Positions 55,957 through 64,000 of a DNA stretch of 64,000 nucleotides are shown here, one piece after another. How positions within the stretch are numbered: position 1 is the stretch's first letter; each line of letters begins with the position of its first letter. The DNA comes from Beverwykella pulmonaria (Eukaryota > Ascomycota > Dothideomycetes > Pleosporales > Melanommataceae), in contig BCHH01000009.1 in NCBI GenBank assembly GCA_001599595.1, positions 2,345,285 through 2,409,284 of the forward strand, read 5' to 3'. The position numbers and the translations under genes are program-made. Below the pieces are notes generated by a model, which was not told where the DNA came from, made no database searches, and was given only the letters and a program-made list of their open reading frames with translations.

Positions 55957-58049
55957 ATGCTTGTTTGCGGAACCGATAAATCTCTACCTTCTGTTCCCCG
56001 ATCAAAGGGCTGTCTCACTTGCGTGTCTCGCAAGACGCGCTGTGGTCCGTCCAGTCACTAGCCACATAGAAGTTTTGATTCTGACAATCTTGTTGTAGAC
56101 GGCAGGCGGCCGACATGCCGTGCCTGCGAGAACCGAAAGCAAGCCTGTAGGGGATACAGGAGAGAGGAAGTTGTGTTCTTGAATGAAGGATGGCGAGCTC
56201 TAGGCGTGGCCTCCATAGCCCACAACAAGATGAAAAAGCCTAACACCACAAATCGGTCCGCAATCCGAAACTCGGATTCTCCTACTCTTGCATGTTCTGA
56301 GACCGGTGCAGATCTGGTCTTTTACCCAAGCCCGGCCATAGACCGATCGCATCTGCACATTGCCTTTTTCCTAGCTTCGTTTGGAACACGACCATTTCAA
56401 GCTCTCGGCTCCATCGGTCATCTTTTCCGCCATTACCTCCCCTTGACTTCCTCTAACCTACTTGGCGACCATATGTAAGCTGGAGGGCGGAGGAAGAGGT
56501 GTCAAGATGTGTATTGTATGTGATGTATGTACAGCTGATATATATATGACGGACTGATTAGTCAGTGGCATATCCACGTGACATTATGGTGTCCTCGGCT
56601 TACACCATAAATGCTCTTTGTTGCCAAGCACACCTGTTGTCTTTGCGGTCGATGCTCTAGCTCATAGCCACTTTGGGACTGCCAACGCCGACCTCGTGTT
56701 GGTGCGGCGGAGCTTTCACAGCTATGGCGTGGCGCTCCAGTCCATGTCAGTCAGGTTAACGGATATGAAGCGTGCAGATTCTGATTTTCAAGACATTTCC
56801 GAGGAGGATTGGCAGCATTTGGCTTTTTTCTGCCTTGTCATGGCGTTCTGGGAAGTATGTTCTACCCGCGCACCCCCCACCCTTCTCCCCAGCCGCGAGG
56901 TACTATCAGTCTCCCCCTAACGTAAAAAACAATCAAAAGATGAAAATGTCGCCTACTTCGCGCAACTGGGAATACCACGTACGTTGCCTGGCAGCTGCTA
57001 TCATTCTCCGAGGCACAGATCATGTGTACTCGAAATCCAATTTTCAGCTGCTCGCATCTTCACGCTTGCTTCTCGTGCGTAAACCCATTATGGCAGTCTA
57101 AGTGAGGCTCTCCTAGCTGAAATTCCCTCAGATGTTACAGACATTGTCAGCAAGGGAGCCGAACGACTGGCAACAAAGCTCACCTATCCGTTCGGCGTGG
57201 CTCGTAGAGGTAAGATCGGCGCTTCGGGAAGCCGAAAATCCGAATTTCAGCACTGACTACGAGCTCTACCGTTCAGTCGATTCTCTTATGATCGAAGTTA
57301 CTACTATTGTGTCAACCATGGCTCAATTTGACCAGCTTCTGACGAAAAGGTCAACTGCAACTGGGTTGGACAGCGAGGATTCCAAACAGATTTTAATCAA
57401 TCTGTACGACACAGCCGGAAACATATTATCCCGCAATGAAGCACGACTGGCGCGCTGGAACACGAACATCTGTGAAATTTCACTCTCATCGTGGCTATCA
57501 CTCTATCAAGATATGGCCACCGACCCCATCTCGGGTTATTTTTGGTCTAGCATGAACGAGAGGGACGTTCGGTCATATTTTGACACTGTTCTCACATTTC
57601 GTACAATGATGGAGTACCACTCTATCACCTTGTACTGGACGATAATCATATCTCTTCGTCTACTCCTGAGCGATATGCTCACTTTGATGGTTAGGACAAA
57701 TGTAGATGGAATACCCGCCAATTCCCGACCGAAAATTGAGGACCACCGCATTCAGCTAATGAAATATGCACTGAATGTCCTGCGAACAATCTGCTACGCT
57801 ACACATACGAAAAGTAGGGCAGTCGCACCCTTTGTCTTTGCAACGGCGTTTCAACTGACAGTTGCCGTCCTGGAACGGGAATGCAAGTCTCTCCAAGCAG
57901 CAGCTGGTAGCAACGAAGACAGAATCCGGAGATGCGAGGGTCTAAAAGGTCTCGCGGTCCGTTATTTGGACTGGGCTATGCGGAATAAGATACCCGTTAA
58001 GATCGATTTAGACTTTCCTAGGAAATGGGAGTTCGCGTCTATAGCGTAG
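55957..58049 (+). pseudogene. Zn2Cys6 transcription factor interrupted by an E1 insertion
   Basis: Exons as read: 55957-56044, 56099-56854 (contains E1 at 56474-56604), 56940-57074 and 57132-58049. Without the element and one copy of its CCATA duplication the exons join to 586 aa with no other defect. The zinc cluster is CLTCVSRKTRC at the end of exon 1 and RPTCRACENRKQAC in exon 2; the intron between them splits Asp of C-D-G. The rest is the helical regulator domain ending KIDLDFPRKWEF. As it stands, frame enters E1 and meets TAA at 56476-56478, truncating the protein after about 154 codons. The element's first bases (T/GTAAGC) form a 5' splice site; splicing from 56475 to the AG at 56628 would restore frame, replacing about seven residues. 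So it is a null allele or contains a new intron. Divergent from the MFS pump: likely the local regulator. Confidence 0.85.
56474..56604 (+). mobile_element. E1 short TG...CA element, copy 4, in a regulator exon
   Basis: 131 bp, TGTAAGCTGGAGG...CCTCGGCTTACA, with a perfect 5-bp duplication CCATA at 56469-56473 and 56605-56609. Very similar to copy 5 at 62964, with the same terminal gtgtcctcggcttaca. It lies in exon 2 of the Zn2Cys6 gene. Confidence 0.95.
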
Positions 58050-58689
58050 CTGGGAAATTTTCTAAAAAGTTTGTTCCGCAAGTTGTGCGAACACCTCTTC
58101 TCCACTCGTTTCGGCAGCCAATTCTTCGAGGTTTAAGCAAGCGCCAAATGAAGTTGCTTGAAATTGTCTGCATGAGCCCCTGGTCGCATTGCACTACTGG
58201 GAACTATTTTGCAAAGAAGGGCAAGAAGAAGCATCGATCACTTATAAAGACATTGAAGATGCCCTACGAAAATGGAAAGAAAGGCGTCCACTATTTATTT
58301 CATGTACTTGGTGTTTAGTGAAGAGATATCTGCACTCAATATACGTTAATCTAGGATAGGTATAACTTAGATTAGGCACAGTCTCCAAAAGCAGCGCTAG
58401 CCTCCGATAAGCGGGATAGATGAACAGCATCATGTACTCTTGAATTTGAGGGGTATCAGCGTCGAAGTACTTCAAGAAAAGTTTGTTGATACATTCCGTG
58501 CTTCTGCATTCAAGCGAGCATATTATGCAACACAACTCCATTTTTGCCTACTACCAAACGATCAATCTAACTCGCTCTGTATAAAAGTACAGAAAGTATT
58601 ACGTTGGTTCACTGCGTGGACACCTTTTCAATGAAACTAAATTACTACCTACGGAGAACAAGGCACACCCAGTTGGTATAGCAACATCC
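58050..58689. other. Intergenic, nothing recognised
   Basis: 3' region of the regulator. Frames at 58025-58318 (+) and 58242-58541 (-) have no motif. Confidence 0.4.
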
Positions 58690-59160
58690 CTTCTCGATGC
58701 ATTGAGAACCATATTGCGCCGTAGCAAAGTGCTACTTTGCGCGAATACACCACTGCCACGGGTTAAAAGTTTGGATGCATGGTGCAGGGAACAGGTCTTG
58801 GTTTCCTTGTCAGCTGCTTGCTTCGTCATCAATCCATGCGGCATATATATGGGGATCCGAACACGACGCCCATGGAGAGAATAGGGATCAATCAACAATA
58901 CGGACCATCATCACTTTGACAATGAACTGAACCCCAACGAGATCACGAATATTTTATCTGCTTTTCATCATATCTCTCTTTCATCTGGTTTGGGAGCTAG
59001 ATACAACGAAATTGAAACAGTCTACTGCCAAACTTCATTTTGATTCCTCCTCCATTAGTGCATTGCTGCTTCGGACATCTCATAGCTGCGAGTCACCTTC
59101 CACCCGTGTGATATTTCTATATCACACACCTTTCCTCCACCGCAATATCGGCTTCACAAA
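58690..59160 (+). repeat. R2 repeat, copy B
   Basis: Shares the ordered blocks of R2: atattgcgccgtagc, caccactgccacggg, tggatgcatggtgcaggg, gcttgcttcgtcatcaat, gcggcatatat, ccccaacgagatca, gctagatacaacgaaatt, gtctactgccaaacttc, tgcttcggacatc, gctgcgagtc, gatatttctatatca, tcctccaccgcaatat. No E1 insertion. No coding potential supported. Confidence 0.85.
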
Positions 59161-59439
59161 TTGCTGCAATACCACGAAAACTTTCGTAGCTTGAAGATTT
59201 CTTCCAGCTGTTGGTGATATTCGGCGTCAGTGGTGACTAGACATTGTTCAGACCATCTTGCGCCCGTTTCAAGGTGAATGGTCCGCTTTCCGGTTTACCA
59301 CCCCCCTAGTACGTACTTGACAATCGGGTAACTGGAAAGACAAGCTTTTTGTAAAGCTTAGACGAGGCTGGAGATATAGATACCGGAAACGAGCAAGATA
59401 CAGTTATTGGGGTAACTGTTACAGGCTAACCGAAACGAT

Positions 59440-60018
59440 GCAGGTTCTGGGGACCTATAGGTAACGCCTTCCATATCTCCAAGCCGTCATCTCAGAAGGC
59501 CTGAGGATTTATCCACCTGGCTCCCAAGGGTTTCCTCGTCTGTCCCCAGGTATGAATGTTGACGACTTCTGGGTGCCAAAAGGCGTAAGTCCAGTAACCT
59601 TCGTGATGTCTTAGATGTAAAATTGATGAGAGGTATAGGTCGAAATGTACACCAGTGCTTGGACGATCACGCATGATGCAAAATATTTCCACGATCCGAT
59701 GCAGTTCAAGCCTGAGCGTTGGATTGACCCCACATGCACGGATACGAAAGAGGCCAGTCAGCCTTTTTCGCTTGGTCCGAGAGGCTGCTTGGGAAGAAAG
59801 TAAGCCAACGCCTTTTATCAGTCAATTTTATTATTCTGTGGGTGCTAATTCGACTGTTGCAAAGCTTTGCACATGCAGAGATCAATCTGTTGATGGCGAA
59901 ACTGCTCTGGAAACATAATCTGGAATTAGTTGATCAGAAGCTCGATTGGGAAGGGGAAAGCCATTTGCATATTATGTGGTGGAAGCCGGATCTTTACGTA
60001 CGTATACTACCCAGGTAG
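59440..60018 (+). pseudogene. Cytochrome P450 C-terminal fragment
   Basis: Three pieces separated by intron-like gaps encode the last third of a P450. First [20 protein letters not shown] (with the ExxR motif EGLR; about 59465-59525), then VPKG and, after an intron ending gtatag, VEMYTSAWTITHDAKYFHDP with FKPERWIDP (PERW) and FSLGPRGCLGRK (heme loop, ligand Cys in GCLG). Finally, after a second intron, FAHAEINLLMAKLLW and PDLYVRILPR. The style is that of fungal CYP65-like monooxygenases. Everything before the K helix, including membrane anchor and I helix, is missing, so it cannot be functional. It differs from the complete P450 at 48.6-50.2 kb and is not a duplicate of it. Probably a decayed former member of the same cluster. 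Confidence 0.8.
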
Positions 60019-61149
60019 TAGTAATAATTCTACCAATATAGCCAGACCGAACTCCAAGTATGGCGATGTTGTGTTGCAGGTACAGAAGGTTAGTATGCAG
60101 CATAGATAGTACACGATGATTGTCACGGCGAGCTTTCTTTTATGGCAGATGACGCAAGCCTTCACAGTGCGGCGGGCACGCTGCTCTTTCTATTCCATTG
60201 AGCTCAGATTCCTAGCTTCCATGCAATTGTTCGCCAGAGAAGGGTAGATAATACCATTCGCTGATACATGGTAGGTAATAAATAACCATGTGGGTGTTTT
60301 CCTGATTCCGAACCCTCCTTCCCCCAACTGTCGGGCCACGAGCCAACTTAGTTCATTTTACAAGACATTAGAGGTGCCCAGCTCATTCCACTGCTTGCAT
60401 ACCAACAGCGCATTTATCAAGTGTGTCATGCCCTTTTATTGTCGCTGATATGAGTACATTCGTCGTTATGAAATTCCGTTAGTATAATAAACTTCAGCGC
60501 CACTAGGAGATCGCCAAAGGTAACGCTTGGTTTGAATCGGGTCGACTTCGGTCTTGACTCGCAAGCCAGGCCTGTACTAAGTGAAGGCACGCCTGAAGAT
60601 TGACCCGGTGCGTCACTATGAAAATTGTAAGATGGAGACTCCAATTGTGGGAGCTTGAGGCGATCCTCATAAAGCTGGCTGAAGCAACAGACCCAGACTG
60701 AAGTGTCGTCGTGACTTGAATAAGCTAGTCTCTTGAGACACGGCCAGTGAGGGACTGAGGTCAGGTCTAAAGGTGGACTCGTATTACCGGTAGCTTCCAG
60801 TAGAGGGCTGAAGTAAGTTATCTCCGACAACTCAGGTTTGTGGGTAAGGGAAGGTCGGTGGAGAGGTGGAGAGTTGAGAAGAAGCTGTTACAAAAGCCGC
60901 TCGCTTCATTGTCCTATAGCGGTTAGTGTATTTCAGGGCCAATATGAACGTGAGTGAGTAGGTGCAAAGACTGGCAAACAAGACCGCAAGGTGACTGAGA
61001 TCCAGCAAGAGAAGGAATACTTAGGGTATTATAGCCCTATAGGTCAATAGGATATTGTTATCTACGTAAAACCGGATTGTATCCACCAGCAGTGGTTTAA
61101 TAAATTTGTAGGACGTTCTTAAAAGAAACGAGATGTTTCGCATCATGGC
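60019..61149. other. Mostly non-coding; one unrecognised frame
   Basis: A minus-strand frame at 60830-60426 (134 aa, start MSEITYFSPLLEATG) has balanced composition and an ATG but no motif or supporting splice neighbours. Otherwise no gene is apparent. Confidence 0.35.
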
Positions 61150-61931
61150 TCAATGTAAGAACTGGTTGAAGAAAGTGACCGCATTGTTCTTAGCGCGCTC
61201 CAAACCTTCCTTATCACTCTTCTTCTCGGGGTCACCCCTAGTCGCAAACCCATGCGCAAGACCTGGGAAGTAAATATACTCGTACGGCACGCCCAATGTA
61301 GGAATAACCTTATTCGTGTACTCCTTTAACTCGGAAGGGAACATCGGATCATGCTCAGGTGCTAGAATCTGGACTGGGACTTTCACAGCATCAATCTCTG
61401 ACTTCTCCAAATGAGATGGGTGAGCCGTAGAGATAGCGTCAACGAGGGAAGGGTCAGCACCGAGCTGGAAGACGGCCCAGCCACCGTAGCAGTAGCCAAT
61501 AGCTCCGACTTTTGGGAACTCAACCTTTAGGGCTTGTGCGGCAGCTTTGATATCGTCCCAGCGTACAGATTTGGCGTGGCGGCCGAGGAAGCCTTGTATG
61601 TCGAAGGCAGCGAACTTCTCTTGGTTCTCGAGGGTCTCGGGGGCGACGACCTCACCATCAAAGCTAGAGCTCCATATTTAGATGCTGGATCAAACCACTT
61701 TGGAGAGTGGACTTACAAATCAGGCACATAGACGGTAGCATTCGCCTCCTTTGCAAAATGGTCGGCAATGAGACGCGCGTTGGTGAAAGTCCATCCGAAT
61801 ATGTCGTGGACGTATAGGATAGCAGCCGACTTAGAAGTGCCAGTCACGTAGGCTTTGCTGTTTCCGATAGTGGTTTCTTTGCCCACGGGCGTGCCGTTCC
61901 TGTTGAAACCGCTCTTGCAGCAATCAGACAT
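61150..61931 (-). CDS. Dienelactone hydrolase family protein
   Basis: Two exons, 61931-61717 and 61663-61150, with a 53-bp intron (GTAAGT...CTCTAG), give 242 aa. The start MSDCCKSGF with a following GTPVGKET is the usual N terminus of fungal DLH proteins; an upstream ATG (62069) would add a non-conserved stretch. It is an alpha/beta hydrolase: YVHDIFGW near strand 3, nucleophile elbow GYCYGG with C130 as the nucleophile, the acid in APEHDPMFP, and the His in LAHGFATRGDP. Family activity is hydrolysis of cyclic dienelactones or similar esters and lactones; in fungal clusters members can open lactones or act as cyclases. It is the right-most enzyme of the 38-62 kb group, but such proteins also act in general metabolism, so cluster membership is not proven. 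Confidence 0.92.
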
Positions 61932-62699
61932 GATGAATCGATCTTCGTGGGGACTCAGTTGCTGGAGAAATTGAAGAGGAGAGTGAATAGAAGGGTTGTC
62001 TGGAGAGAGCTGCTCAACTTTATATGTGGTGGTGGGGGTGTTGGTGGGGTCGAAATGGCGAATCACCAAAACGACCAGGGTGCTTCAAAACACGTGATTT
62101 TGATTATGCGGGGCTGGATCCGATAGTAACAGTAAGCTCGGGGGTGTAACAGTGTGGAATCCCATTCTCCAATCGCAAAAGAGATCGGATCTGAGGTGTG
62201 CATTTTTAATCACTCTGGCCATACCATCTCATCAATTGATACAAAGTCTGTCCGCGTCGGAAACCGTTGGACACCATCGGAGATCAAGAGTTCCTCCTAC
62301 TCTCCGACAAAACAATCTTCACCCTGACGCGCATTGTATCAAAAAAAATAGTAGCACTACATACACAATAGTAGCTTAGTTAGTACCATGTTCGATTACA
62401 ACTTAGTTCCTAGGTACCCGCAGTTTGGACCCTACATGCTGACACACTGGGATCTCGGCGATTGCCCAATGTGTTAATATCCGGACAATGATTCTACCGT
62501 ACACTTCGGATAAGCAACAACAGTCCGAAGTGGGCATTAAATCGAGGAACATCTATTGCCAAGAGAAAACTACTCAGGTGCTCTTAATTAAAATTGCTTC
62601 TGTGTAGGGGTTTTCGTTCCGAGCTAGTTCAATTATGATATTATATATGTCGTGTCGCTCCATATGTAGACGCCCCTGATGTATCCCGGTAGGGAACAA
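61932..62699. other. Intergenic, nothing recognised
   Basis: Upstream region of the DLH gene. CACGTGA occurs at about 62091. The frame at 62152-62379 (+) has no motif. Confidence 0.4.
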
Positions 62700-63290
62700 G
62701 CTATGACTACATTCACGAAATATATTGCGCCGTAGCGAAGAGCTAGTTTGCGGAAATTCACCACTGGCACGGGTTGAAGGTTTGGGTGCATGGTGCTTGC
62801 TTCGTCATCAATCAACGCGGCATATAATGGGCATCCGAACACCACACCCATCAAATACAGGCATGGACCACATTCACTAGAGGAATCACCATCAATCGAA
62901 CCCCACCGAACACACGACCCTCACCCCAACGAGATCATGAACAATTTCTTGTATCTTTCAGCATGTAAGCTGGAGGATGGAAGAAAGAGGTGTCAAGATC
63001 CGTATTGTATGTGATGTATGTACAGCTGTGATATATATGACGGACTGATTAGTCAGTGGCATATCCACGTGACATTATGGTGTCCTCGGCTTACACAGCA
63101 CATCTCTTTCTTTCTTCTTGTTTGGTAGCTATATATAACGAAATTGCAACAGCCTAGTGCCAAACCTCACATTGATCCTCCATCCTCCCTAAGTGCATCG
63201 CTGCTTCGGACATCGCATGGCTGCGAGTCGCCCTCCTACCCGTTTGATATTTCTATATCATGCACTTTTCCTCCACCGCAATATAAATAT
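62700..63290 (+). repeat. R2 repeat, copy C, with nested E1
   Basis: Same ordered blocks as copy B, with E1 (62964-63095) inserted between the ccccaacgagatca and gctatatataacgaaatt blocks. At the equivalent places copies A and B run through uninterrupted (ctttcatca- and cttttcatca-), which shows the empty site. Confidence 0.87.
62964..63095 (+). mobile_element. E1 short TG...CA element, copy 5
   Basis: 132 bp, TGTAAGCTGGAGG...CCTCGGCTTACA, flanked by a perfect 5-bp duplication CAGCA (62959-62963 and 63096-63100). Almost the same as copy 4. Confidence 0.95.
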
Positions 63291-64000
63291 ATGTTTATAG
63301 TCCGAAATTTTCCCTTTTCATTAACATCACTCTTTTACAATCATCCAAGGCTGCCAACTGGACGTAGTACATACCCATAGTACGTGAATTAAGGGGTCAC
63401 GTGATACGTACGAACGTAATCGATTTGTGAGTCGTAGTTTTCGTTTCGGGTGGTATAAATACTGCAGGTATTACGCCTATACGTAGTAGTTTTGCTGGCG
63501 GATTTCGTGCCTATTAGAGGTGTTTGTTTTTTATTTGCGCTGAAGTTGTGTTTTGTGCAGCCACAAATCTCATATAACTCGTGCAATAGGGGGATCGTCA
63601 ACAATGGGATGGCTATAATAAAACGTTAGAAATACCACCAAATATGAAGATTCTGGCATCTACCTCCCATACCTGCGTATTACTATAATGCAGCAATTTG
63701 TTTAATTAACAAGGCGCTCTAATTGTCGGTATACCCGCCCGTGAAATGGGAAGGTACTCTGGACGCTGTTAATCGACTGCCCGTGGGTTTCGCGGATCGC
63801 TAGTCCACGGCGGTGCAAGAGCACAGGGTACGGTAGAAAGAGTATGGATTGCTTGTGACCACGAATCTTCTACGTAGCAAGGGCTAGCAGCGACGTCGAA
63901 GTCCACTGCTAGCTTGCCAATTGTAGGTTTTGATTCTCGGGTTCGTCCTCCTTCTAAATTGCCGGGGCCGTATATTTATGCCTGTGCGGATCTCGCTCGC
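63291..64000. other. Right end of window, nothing recognised
   Basis: No supported gene. ggggtcacgtgatacgtacg at about 63393 contains a CACGTG site. The minus frame at 63389-63604 has no motif. Confidence 0.4.

Overview
The window is nuclear DNA from a filamentous ascomycete (Pezizomycotina). Coding regions are broken by short GT-AG introns of about 40-80 bp with CTRAY-like branch points. The gene content is typical of the group: Zn2Cys6 regulators, a mannitol-1-phosphate dehydrogenase, a DUF6594 protein, a HET-domain fragment, an NRPS-like relic, NUR1 and CUE1. The species cannot be fixed from sequence alone. Exon joins were made by hand from reading frame, splice sites and family conservation.

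Layout. 1-5.2 kb: PNS1/CTL choline-transporter-like membrane protein and mannitol-1-phosphate 5-dehydrogenase. 5.2-11.9 kb: gene-poor DNA, a decayed NRPS-like adenylation gene, then a divergent pair of isochorismatase-fold hydrolase and Zn2Cys6 regulator. 13-17.2 kb: a Gly/His-rich protein with an acylation signal, a DUF6594 membrane protein with a frame problem, and a Q-tailed retropepsin-like gene. 15-20.5 kb is also rich in repeats. 21-31.5 kb: a mostly housekeeping block of NPC2-like lipid transfer protein, V-ATPase subunit F, NUR1, an RBR ubiquitin ligase, a membrane-anchored double-psi beta-barrel protein and CUE1, with a Tc1/mariner fossil between. 32.3-36.1 kb: a sugar transporter and a small secreted cysteine-containing protein.

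37-62 kb is accessory. It holds a HET fragment, a berberine-bridge-like FAD oxidase, a fatty-acid elongase head-to-head with a delta-9 desaturase fused to cytochrome b5, a cytochrome P450, a 14-TM drug-efflux-type MFS pump, a Zn2Cys6 regulator, a P450 fragment and a dienelactone-hydrolase-like enzyme. There is no PKS, NRPS or terpene synthase, so if this is a metabolic cluster its substrate may be a modified fatty acyl chain. That is inference. The candidate pathway regulator is interrupted by a 131-bp transposable element.

Repeats carry the clearest structural story. (i) E1 is a short TG...CA element (about 125-168 bp, TGTAAGC...GCTTACA, 5-bp target duplications) with five near-complete copies and one fragment. 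(ii) L1 is a solo LTR of about 192-196 bp in two copies, one with E1 nested inside. (iii) M1 is a 510-bp element with 38-bp terminal inverted repeats and a TA duplication, inserted in a CACGTG-rich repeat (R1) whose second copy at 47.4 kb keeps the empty site. (iv) R2 is a non-coding repeat in three copies, one carrying E1. Because paralogous empty sites lie in the same window, several element boundaries can be defined directly.
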